A stretch of 64,000 nt of DNA from Cheilinus undulatus. Taxonomy: Eukaryota > Chordata > Actinopteri > Labriformes > Labridae. A program made the position numbers and the translations under genes. Location of the stretch: positions 33,750,151 to 33,814,150 of the forward strand of contig NC_054877.1 of the NCBI RefSeq assembly GCF_018320785.1, in the 5' to 3' direction. This document shows positions 35,240 to 64,000 of the stretch, one piece after another; position 1 is the first letter of the stretch, and the number at the start of each line of letters is the position of its first letter. The notes below the pieces were generated by a model. It was not told where the DNA came from. It searched no databases and worked only from the letters and a program-made list of their open reading frames with translations.

Positions 35240-37249
35240 CATTAATATTATCAAAATATATTTTATTCTAGACCTTGAAATCTGAGTGATATAACAACAG
35301 TCAGATCAGGAGGCTGCAGGTCGCAACCACGTGAGTGAGAGAGAAAGAGACAAAGGTGAGGGCAAAGACAACACAACAAAAAAAAAATCTGCAAATTGAT
35401 ATTTACATGTTCTGTGTTATAATACATCAATAATGAAATCCAATCAATTTTATATGTATTTATATATATATATTTTGTTCAATTGGTGTATGTAGCTACA
35501 AATAAATCAAGATTACAAAAGTTTTGAGAAGTACAAAACCTTCAAGGACTCTCCAACATAGCAAAGATAGAATTAACGTTAGTACTTTTGTAGGAACAAA
35601 AAATAGCAAACACACTTGAATGCAGTGTAAAAAGCTTCTCATCTAAAAACAAAACATTATAAAATACCATTCCACTGTCATAGACATCATTGAAATAGTG
35701 TCTTTGTGGTACAGTCCAATCACTGCTGACTGTATTAAAGCAAACTTCAAAATAGTCTTTAGCTTCAGTACAAAATTTTTGAAAAACATTCTGAACAAGA
35801 CTTTCGAGACGTGCGGCGACTTGTGTGTGTATGTGCGTGAGTTAAGCCTTTAGCAGGACAGGACCTGGAATGCCATGAAGGTGGCCTGGTTTTGATTCGA
35901 CGTAACCTCAAGAAGACCCTTGTTACCCATCAGACACTGCACACTTTCTGCATTAGTTCAGATTCATCTTTAAGAGCATTTTGAACACTGGATGTGTTAC
36001 TGGATGTGTTTTTAATGACTTGAATAAACACACCTCCCTGTTTCTCCATTTTCATCTAAAGTGCAGGAAAAAAACCCTCTGAAGGGCTACTTGTTTTTTT
36101 GTTTTTTTTGTTTTTTTTTACATTTTTCTATGACTGTTTAATGGTATTTTATAAAAACCATTCCTCTTGGCCACACCTCAAGGTGATGCACAAAAACACC
36201 ACAAACTGATTTCAAAAAGTAACTTTAAAACCCACTCTTAGCGTATGAGTGGCATTAAAAAGAATCCCCTGTGATAGCACAGATATATATTTTATATATA
36301 TATGTTATATGCAGGTTACATCAATGCATTTGCTGCAAATCTGCTTGAACTTAAAAGCAGTCTTGTTTCAAAATGCCAACTCTGAACACTACGAACACAA
36401 GCGCCATCTATCGGTGCATAGGCCTGAATGTAGCCTGTCTCCAAAGAATAAGTTTGTGTTAATGCTGGACATGACCCTATATAAAGATGGACAATGTCTC
36501 AGATCCCGCAAAAGTGAAGCCAAAACATTTCACCTCGTTAGCTACTGGCTGCATTTCCATCACTCCTCCTTCAGATGGGTAAAAAAAAAAAAAAAAACAA
36601 TAAAGAAAATGTGCATCAAATTATTAATTCTGAAATCACAGTTTCTGTCTTCAAACTTCTTCTTGTCTTGATTTATATCCAAAGATACAGCTTTCAAAGA
36701 AGCTACGCTCTGTTTTGTTTCTTCTGAAATGGACAGCTCAATGATTAATAGCTATGTTGGCTCCAGCAGATTTCTGGAATATAAGAATACAGGAGGAATG
36801 CCCAGGGAAAATGTTAAAAACACTAATAAAGGAGTGTTTTACTATAAAATCCAATGCAGAAACTGCTCTTTTGATACACATTTTTCCTTTCTAAAGTTGG
36901 CTGTGGCTTATAGACCAGGCTGACATGAAGTGTTGAGACTTTACTGCAATTGCATGCAGCTGCCCCATGACATTCTGAACAAGACCTTACACAATTTGGT
37001 TAGGTGGTTAGTGCCACTTTTTAACAGCTTTTCTTCCTTGGTTGGTCATAATCCTGCATTTAAAGAAAATAGGAAGTATACTGCAGTGTTACTGTTACCA
37101 TTGAGTGCTGGTTTGACTGGAAACACTACTCAATATTGGCATGTTACAGGGGCATGAGGACAGGGTGAGTTCATCCCACAAAAATCATCGGAGGCTGAGA
37201 GCTCAACTACTGGACTGTACCTAGTAGATGTGCAATCCCCATACTACGA

Positions 37250-38070
37250 AAACAGATGGTAAAATTCAAAATCTGATTACAATATGTTTAGTAAAGCCAA
37301 GTTAACAGTTTGCTTACAGGAAAAAAAGCTTGTCCTCCACAAAAACACTCTAATGCAGCCATTGTAATTTACGTAGCGCTGTTAGCTGTGTAAGCTACTT
37401 TGATAACGGAACTACATAGGTAATGCAGCTGGACCTAAGCTCACAAAGCAGCTATACATCCATGTTATCTATGTAGCTGAGTTAGTTTAAGCTACGTTTG
37501 CTAAAGCTCACGCTGCTTAAGCTAACTTTGCCATAAACAAGAGCTACCTAGCTAACATAGCTGAAGTACTTACACAGCTAACATAGCTATGTAGCAAACA
37601 TAGCTAAAGCTTAGCTCACAAAGTAGCTATGTAAACTACATAGGTACATTGTCTATGTAGCTATGCTAGATTTAGCAACGTTTGCCAAAGCTAACTTAGC
37701 TATACTGGCTTATGCAGTAACCTAGATTACATAGCTAGCATAGCCAAAGTTGACAAAGCTAAAGCGAGCAACTATTCGTGTAGCTACTTCTAAAACATTT
37801 CTATACATGATTTATTATTGGTTTAGACTGCTGAACTTTTTTCTGTTTATTTATGAAATGTTGCTTAGTCTGTAATGTTTGCAATATTGTTTTTGTTCAA
37901 GAATGTAATGGCCAGACTTGAATAAATTTGAATTTAAAAAAAAAAAAAAAAAAAAGCAAAGACTAGAAATTTGTTGTACTGGCCCAGCACTTTCAAGTTA
38001 TTTGGTGTCTAAGATGAACGGCCTGTGAGAAGGGCTGTCAGAGATGCACTGTCTGCAGCTGCAGGACCCC
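37250..38070 (-). repeat. TAGCTA-rich inverted-repeat element, copy D
   Basis: Same order as copies C and E: a segment with AAAAAAAGCTTGTCCTCCA, then about 450 bp of AGCTA/TAGCTAA words (37370-37790). A segment with CTGTAATGTTTGCAATATTG and a poly(A) run (37935-37956) follows. The right end is GTCTGCAGCTGCAGGACC near 38068. The left terminus is eroded. Confidence 0.8.
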
Positions 38071-38873
38071 TCTCAAATGAAATTAAAATTGTCACACAGG
38101 ATGACAGTTTAAACCTTTGCCCCCTTTGGGAGATTCTAAAAAACAGACTTCTGCTTATAAAGTGGGGCAACTTCAATTCCAGACTTTACTGTAGGTTTGT
38201 GTATGCTATGTCTGCTTTAGCGCTACACGAAAGTCTGTCCTGCTGTGGACTGGACTGTTATCAGAAGGTTGAATGCATGTTTTGGTTAGCAGTAGGAGCA
38301 GGATGTTAATATTGTTGTGTCCCCAGCCAATTCTTAACGCACTTTTCTTGATTTCAGAGCCCCCTTTATGAGGGGTATTTTGGCTTCATTTTTGTACAAC
38401 AGAAGGAGGTAGAAACATTGTCCATCTTCATATATAGTCAGTGATGCTGGACAGAAGCTGCCTGACAGTAAACTCTGGCAGGTGCTGTAGTGCGTTACTG
38501 AGTCCTGTATTAGACATGAAAGTTGTGTTACAGCATTATTCAGGATGTTTATAAGCCAACTGTAAATAACTGCTCATAGTTCAAGACTGTGATATGACCT
38601 CCAGTGTTTCCATTAGGTTGAGAAGTGAGCTGTGTTTTAAAAGGCTCCATAATGGAGCCTGTGTCCTGCTGAGGATGTGATCCTCCTGATGATGTCCTCG
38701 AGGGTAAACCGGACACAATTACAAAGGCTTAGTTTGATTATCGTTCAGCAGTGGATGGCAACAAGTCATCAATTGAGGAAATGAGTAAAATTTAAAGTAT
38801 TAAATGTTTACATAGATGGATATGAGCAGTCACAGGCCTGATTTCCTGTAGCTTTATCTCTCTTTCCCTTCAG

Positions 38874-39050
38874 GTCCAAGGAGCTGTGACTGGCGACAGA
38901 AGTCAGACTCTTCCTGTGCTATGTTACCTCACTGCTGACACCGATGTGCAGCTATCTGTTGGCGAGCCTGAGATGCAGACTCGGGACGAGCTCAGTGACA
39001 GAAACCTGAAGCGTTGGAAATCTTTCTGGTCAGCACACGTACGAACATGA
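38874..39050 (+). CDS. Exon-like open frame of unknown gene
   Basis: A strong acceptor (CTCTCTTTCCCTTCAG ending at 38873) opens into 58 codons without a stop, ending TGA at 39048-39050. Codon choice looks coding: GAG and CAG, CTG/CTC and GAC predominate. The peptide is hydrophilic and includes ETRDELS-like and LKRWKSFW words (the latter LKRWKSFWSAH). It has no ATG of its own, so it would be a terminal exon. I do not recognise the protein and found no partner exon upstream. It lies on the strand opposite the tbl1xr1 3' UTR. It could be the last exon of a neighbouring gene, an exonised relic, or chance. Confidence 0.3.
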   Translation, partial: VQGAVTGDRSQTLPVLCYLTADTDVQLSVGEPEMQTRDELSDRNLKRWKSFWSAHVRT

Positions 39051-39893
39051 GATCCACACAGTATTTAACACCAATATAGATTATCTTTCAGCTCGGAGGT
39101 TTTAAATTCTGTAGAGCTCTATGTATATATTAACCTGATGAATTGTGAACACCTGAAAAAAACATTTCTGAGGATAAAAGTTGCAAAAACAAAGGACAGT
39201 TTTCCTTTGATTAACTGCTTTAGACTTTGTTAAAAACAGCAAGAATGGAGCAAATCTCTGTTAAAAAAGAGCTGCTGTAATTCCATTTCAGCTTCTGAGC
39301 TGTACACCTGCATTTTCTGAACCCTAACAAGTGCCACAAAGTGAATTAATGGATCTCCCAATGAACAGCTTTGAACACCCATCCTAAAAGACACCCCCCC
39401 CTTCTCTCCCACCCAACATGAAATATAAAACCCACAGAGATCAGTAAAATCCAAATTCAAAACAAAAATGTCCACAGGACACCAGATGCTGACATATGCA
39501 ATATGCACACACCAACAGACACACAAATGTGTAAATTAAGGTACAAAGGATAAAAAGAGGGAAGCAGGATGGATCCTGGTGTTTTGGTTTGTGTGTGATG
39601 GGACCGTTAAGTTTGTAAAATGGGACAACAGAGATGTGTTTTCCCTGCAGGTCTGTGAGAGCGAGACACATGTCCAAACGTACCTGTTGCATGTCTGACA
39701 CGTGCATTGAAACAGTGTGTGGTGAAGGTGTGGTCCTTGTGTAATCACGATTGGGGGGGGGGGCTCCGTTTGGCTCTGACGGTGGGCCATGGCCTCTGAT
39801 GGGACTACAGCAGTGTGGCGGACAGGCAGGGACAGTCAGTCATTTTGGCTATGTACACATTCGTAGTCGGTCCATGGCTCCCCCAGTCGAGTG

Positions 39894-58838
<18,945 letters not shown>

Positions 58839-58884
58839 TTTGAGTCCTGGTGATTAAACCATTGGGTCAGCACAGGATAGGAGC
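58839..58884 (-). other. tbl1xr1: tbl1xr1 5' UTR part of the first coding exon
   Basis: On the minus strand an acceptor (TTTCTCTTGCAG) ends at 58885, leaving 46 untranslated bases before the ATG at 58838. Upstream non-coding exons must exist and are probably outside the window, as in mammals. Confidence 0.65.
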
Positions 58885-60470
58885 CTGCAAGAGAAACCAC
58901 AGAGCAGCCTTGTTTAAGAGTCAGTAGTATTAACATATTATTATGTTTTAAGTTCCTGTGTGTCTCGTCTGGTTTACACTATCTGTATTGTTTGAACAGC
59001 GTTGTTGCAAATGTGTTGTCCCTCACTTGTCAGGTTCTGTCATGCATCACTCAATTAAAAAAAAGAAAATGAAAAAGAGAGTCAATAGTATTACATATCA
59101 TGCAACTGAGCTGAAAGGAGGTTTCAGTAATATCTTCATCACTCAAAGTGCATTAACATCCCACAGGAGCATTAATGGAGAGTAAAAGAGAGATGACACG
59201 CAGGGGCACTGAGCCAGGTGTAAAAAAGAGCTGTCACACACACACACGGAGGATGGTGTTACACTACGAGCTAGCGACGTAGCTCATTACCAAACTGGCA
59301 CACAGGATGAAAACTGAGAAGAGGAAGAGGTTGAAAAAAACATCACCTTGCTTGGCTTACATCTTGCAACCTTTAAACAGAGAAGTAAGCAAACTGTGTT
59401 CTGCTGTTAGATAAAAACAAACGTTTGGTTCCTCTCTACTTGTGTCGGCTACAGAAGTCTCCTGGCTTCAGGCAGGGCACCAGTTTCCATTCATTAACCT
59501 ACAACTGGAAATAATTACCAGCCATGTTCATGAGAAAGGCGGGTGGACGGGCTGTTTTGGCCTCAAACGTCTGGAATAGATGGGCTTTAAACCTCAGCAA
59601 TAACAGATCCAACAGTGCTTACGCTGGGTTCCATTTTTCTTTCTGCAAGACCCACACTGTTTAAACGGGACTGTGGAAATAAACAAGGGGTCTGGACGCA
59701 GGACAGAACTTCTACTGTTTCCATCATGCCAGCCCCGCTGAAAAAGTCAACAATCCTTCTGCCGCATCCCAGCAGCCCAGATCCAAGACCAACTGAACAA
59801 GAGGCCTGGAATCTGCTTACAGCCCTTTAGCTATCCTAACAAGGTGGTCAGAAAAGTCCTTGTAGTTCTCCTTTCTCACAGAGACATGAAATACCAATGC
59901 AAACCAGGAATTGCATTAAAGATCAGTATATTTAACAAAAGAGTAATGTTTGTAATCACAGCCATGAAAGACAGTCACTCAGCAAAAACACAGCATGTTT
60001 TAACAGAATACTACACTAGAGATGTATTCATGGTTTATATGGTGGGCTTTTCTTTTACATTTTAAGAAACTGGGTTCCTAAAAAACATGGCCACTAAAGT
60101 TTATCCATGGCCAGCAGATGTGACATGTTGGTAGCCCACTGTGACCACAAAATGTTGCACTTGTGCCTTTTGCTAAGACAATTGCCCACTCAACATTGCC
60201 AGTTTAAGGTGTGACTTGCAGCTTTTTAAACTTTGCAATTTCACAACTGTGCTGTGACTCTGCCTTTGTGCTTTTAATCTGAATACACAACAGCCCAGTA
60301 CTGGTGGCTGAGAATTTGAAAACTTTGAAATCCAAAGTTTGTTTAACGTCGGGATGTTCACATGCACACACAAACATGAACAAACTCTGGTGTTAGACAC
60401 TCCCATTATCTCCTCCCTGTTACCACTACTGGTGCATGCTCTGGGGAAAAATGGCCCCATTCCACCAAAC
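58885..60470 (-). other. tbl1xr1: tbl1xr1 5' intron, nothing recognised
   Basis: No exon or repeat with clear ends found. Short plus-strand open frames at 59615-59830 and 59844-60065 lack recognisable motifs. Confidence 0.5.
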
Positions 60471-60891
60471 TAAGGATGCACTATATTGGATTCTTGGCGA
60501 TATCTGATATGTCAATATTTATAAATTCATTTTAGCTGATGCTGATACCAATATTTGAGCGTAGTTCAGACCTAAAACTTTAGTCCCTTAAACACACAAT
60601 TAAAAGATGATCAAATTAAAAAACTTCAATCCTTTAAACAGACTTTAAAGTGTAAGGAATGATCATGAATGAAGAAAAAAGACTCCAGCTGAAGTTTGTC
60701 TGTTGGTCCAGACTAAAACTACACTAACTTTTTTTTGTACATATAGCTTATATTCATAGCTGATACAAGCAGATTTTAATATTGGTTGTAAATACCAACA
60801 GGAATTTTCATATTTGCCGACACTGATAATTCACATTTATTGCTAATATCTGCCATTACCGATATCATGTCGACAATATTGTGCATCCCTA
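60471..60891. mobile_element. hAT MITE with perfect 8-bp duplication
   Basis: Left TAAGGATGCACTATATTGG, right GACAATATTGTGCATCCCTA, imperfect inverted repeats flanked by CACCAAAC at 60463-60470 and 60892-60899. GATATC/GATAC-rich interior and no transposase; 421 bp. Confidence 0.9.
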
Positions 60892-60970
60892 CACCAAACC
60901 ATCCATATGTTTGTGTTTAATTTCAAAGATGAGATCAAGGTAGAGAGGGGGACACAAACATAGAGGATAT

Positions 60971-61468
60971 TAGGGCTGACAGCCTCAAGTCGATTGGTCG
61001 ATTAATTGGTCGATGACCTCATGTCAGACCAAAATCCAATTGGTCTAACAATTGCACGTGCTACTTTAATTGGAAGAATCCATTTTTGCAGGGGTGAGAA
61101 GGGAGACATCATGTGTTTTTATTTTTTCAGTTACCTAGTGTTACAAAATATAATTTACAACAAAAAAACTATGACTTGAACTATTCAAATATAATTTAAT
61201 TGTGCTTTCAAGGCTAATTAATTACAGGTTAAATATCCAGAAAGTCAAAACAACATCACACGGACCCTCCCACCTTAGCGGAGAGCAAAGCCCCTGAAGC
61301 ACGTTTATGCTCTGTTTCCCGTTAATTGACAACATGTCGAAAACGTCAGCGGTGTGGCAACATTTTGTTAAAAAGGATGATTTTGGTCCGTCCCACGACC
61401 AATCGATAAATTGAGGATCTGGTGCAATTTCAGTCGACCAAGTTTTTCTTCAGTTGACTACAGCCCTA
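60971..61468 (+). mobile_element. hAT deletion derivative retaining a BED-finger transposase start
   Basis: Ends TAGGGCTGACAGCC and the inverse-related GACTACAGCCCTA, flanked by GAGGATAT (60963-60970) and GGGGATAT (61469-61476), an 8-bp duplication with one difference. Inside, an ATG at 61334 begins MSKTSAVWQHFVKKDDFG, which resembles the start of BED-zinc-finger hAT transposases. The frame then stops within the terminal repeat. This suggests an internally deleted copy of an autonomous element. Confidence 0.75.
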
Positions 61469-64000
61469 GGGGATATGCTACAAAAAAACTTAGAAACAAC
61501 ACAACTGCAACTTCACACAAAGATGCTGAATTCTAATGTCTTGAAGTGACAAATACAATTTATTTAATTCTTTTATCATTACATTTAAAAGTCCATGCCA
61601 GGATTAATGTCTGTCATTTTCACACCATGCACGGTGTCTGGTATATGCTTGTGAAGTACACAGCTGTTAATAGTTATTGTTTTAAATTAGGACAAAACTA
61701 TTCTCTCAAGATGCCTTTCTTACAACTCTGAAGAGTTATTTTGTTTTGATCACAGAAATGATATGGATATAGGTGGAAGCATGCTAGTCATCTGAGTCAA
61801 TTGTTATTTTAGTAGATATAAAAAGGTTGAAAAACAATAATCCTATGAAAAGCTTGTTTTGTCCATTTTTAAGTTCATTTAGGCTATGGAGAGTGGATTG
61901 AGAAACTTGTCACTGATTGAACTGATACCTAAATAACGTACAGGTTTTTGGACTTTTTTTTTGGTAGTATTCTAACCCAAAGACCAATGAATTGGTTGTC
62001 GCAGTGCAAGTTTTTCCTGGTTGACTGCAGCCCTGCAATTATCCTGTCAACTATCTGATTAGATATCATCATGTATCACGATGGATTAAATCATCAGTGT
62101 TTTTTATTACTGCAATTGGCTTCTGTCTAATCATTGAGGGTCAGCAGTCAAACTAATATGAACTCCCTATGTAACTATTTAGACATTACTTAGAAACCAG
62201 CATTATCAGCACATAAAGCAGGGCAGACCATCAGTGTGTATGTGCATTCTTAGTGATTTTTAGACATCAGCAGTGCTGTAACGCTGTCTGAGTTCATAGA
62301 GCAGGAACCCAAAGTCACGCACTTGTGGATTCAATGTAAAAGCACAAAAATTCAGAATCGCAATGTAAAAGTGCTATACTGTTTGACAAACATCCTGATT
62401 ATTCGTTATTAAGGATGCATTAACAGTGAAAATGAGGGATGTCACCAATGTTTAACATAACATCTCAGCTGATGTCACCTTTTTTCATCACTTCTTTTGG
62501 TGTGGGACAACTACTCTGCCATCTTTTTTCTTAAATTGACCATGAAAACATCACAGTTTGTCTAACCTGTCACTTCTGCCCCGTAAAAAAAATAATTCAG
62601 CAGCCAGACATACTAGATGTCAGCACATAATTTTTTATGTCAAGTGGAAGTTCTTACTTTCTAAATGTATCCTTGAATAAAACAACAACAGTATTTTCTC
62701 ATCGTAATTATTTAAAAAAAAAAAGTCTTCTAGTGTCTGTTGCAGTAATAGCTTAGGCACACTGCTGGAAAAAGGGAGCAAGAAAGCTTGGATGAGACAG
62801 AGGCATGTGGGAGAATAACTAATAATTTTCTCTTTAGATCTGTTACTATTTATCATGCTAATGTAATTTGATCAAAATGTCACGATAAAGTATGGCTGTG
62901 TTTTGTTGTGTTTTATGTATTTTTACATTTAAAGTTTACACCAGGGGCTGGTGCCTTCAATATAAACGGCCGTCCCTTTTTTAAGTCTCACTCTAGTCAA
63001 CCATGTTGATATATTTTACACTGGCGTGTTTTGAAAGAGTGTCGGCAAATGTCATCACCATGCAAGTGACGCAGGAGCAGTGAACGAGGTCAGAGCTCAC
63101 TTACAAGAACAGGTTGACCGACTCATCTCCCTGACATAATGTCCAATATTTGACAGTTTTATGAACATCAACCCTGATCCATTTCCTCAATGAAAGCATA
63201 TCAGCATGTATGTCATTCTTCTTTCAAGAAACACAAACAATATCTCACTGGATGCAAGACTTGCACAAGCAAAAAGAAAATTCTCAAACCCAGATATCAT
63301 TTAAACTCAAATTGTAAATTTCATGGGGCAGAAGTTAAGTTAGGTCCAAACAAGAAGTTAGTTTTAACAAGAAATTCTCATCCAGGAGTAAAATAGTTTA
63401 AAAATGAAAGATTTCTAAATATCTAACCATCAAATATTCAGGGATATAAAGCAGCTTTCTGTATAGCAAAGACAGAATTAAAGTGGAGACCTTTCAAAAC
63501 GTTAAACTCATTGACACCAGCCTCATGTTACCACAGCTCCAGACTACATCTGAACTGTGCCAACACAGGTCTCACACTCAGTGAACCTGCATTCTTTCAA
63601 CATATGTCTGACAACAAGGCTTGTAATTCCCATAGGCAAAACTAGTTTTTTTTTTTATTGCAGGTGGTTTTAAATGTCATATCAGTGATTCTACTATAGC
63701 AGCTGTTCTTTATTAGCAATTTTGATTCATTTATGGTAGAGATGCCCCAATTATGAAAATCAGGGTCAATTTTAATATTGAAGATTTTTTTCATTACCTC
63801 TTTGTAACTATTTGTGTTTGTTTTTCAAATGAGTATTAACATTTATTGTACTGTTTAATCTGTCATTAAAAGCCTGATATATAAGCCACAGTCTGTTTTG
63901 TTGGTCCTCCAAAAGTCCCAAAGTCAACATGAAGTTTATGTGCAGTTGTACCACTCTTTTAGCACCATTCACTTTTGCCGTATGGAGTTTGCACATCTAA
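61469..64000. other. tbl1xr1 upstream/intronic region, mostly unrecognised
   Basis: A probable right-end fragment of the 60971 hAT family occurs at about 61975-62034 (GTTTTTCCTGGTTGACTGCA, then GCCCTG). Otherwise AT-rich with short open frames only. Confidence 0.5.

Larger units (their letters stand above)
35240..39893 (-). other. tbl1xr1: Probable long 3' UTR of tbl1xr1
   Basis: On the minus strand the stop codon is followed by about 4.6 kb with no coding exon of this gene, up to an AATAAA at 35267-35262. TBL1XR1 in other vertebrates has a long 3' UTR. The stretch 35560-35800 lacks repeat features and looks like ordinary UTR. TAGCTA element copy D lies inside (37250-38070). The whole span is inference; an earlier poly(A) site is possible. 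Confidence 0.35.

Overview
This is vertebrate nuclear DNA, almost certainly from a ray-finned (teleost) fish. It has intron-split genes with GT/AG junctions, long AT-rich introns and intergenic DNA. It also has a dense load of Tc1/mariner, hAT and L2/Rex-like LINE relics of the kind typical of fish. I cannot name the species.

Three protein genes are supported. (1) The 3' half of eif4a2 (+ strand, 718-2101) encodes the C-terminal 198 residues of translation initiation factor eIF4A-II; the 5' exons lie outside the window. Two of its introns carry H/ACA-snoRNA-like double hairpins. (2) b3gnt5 (- strand, CDS 15609-16772) is an intact single-coding-exon glycosyltransferase. It has a probable untranslated first exon near 19554-19800 next to a CpG cluster. 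(3) tbl1xr1 (- strand, CDS 39894-58838) is a WD40 co-repressor/co-activator exchange factor. I rebuilt it as 14 coding exons giving an uninterrupted 513-residue protein; the last exon holds only 27 coding bases. The human orthologues of all three lie on 3q26-q27, so the window looks like a piece of conserved synteny. The genes share no pathway: eIF4A-II acts in cytoplasmic translation, B3GNT5 in Golgi glycolipid synthesis and TBL1XR1 in nuclear transcription control.

Layout: 1-2760 eif4a2; 3271-10371 decayed Tc1 and LINE pieces plus a CCAAT/CpG patch at 5.2-5.65 kb; 10457-14751 repeats; 14800-19960 the b3gnt5 locus; 20162-30480 heavily layered transposons; 30480-35240 old LINE and other repeats; 35240-39893 probable long tbl1xr1 3' UTR; 39894-58884 tbl1xr1 exons and TE-bearing introns; 58885-64000 its 5' upstream region, with two hAT MITEs.

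The most distinctive structure is a family of about 0.8-1.3 kb inverted-repeat elements (five copies) whose interior is an irregular array of TAGCTA/AGCTAA words. One copy is split by a hAT element (perfect 8-bp target duplication), which is itself split by a Tc1 element (TA duplication). I found no evidence of a new defence, metabolic or signalling system. The interest lies in transposon archaeology, intronic snoRNAs and one unexplained exon-like reading frame at 38874-39050.
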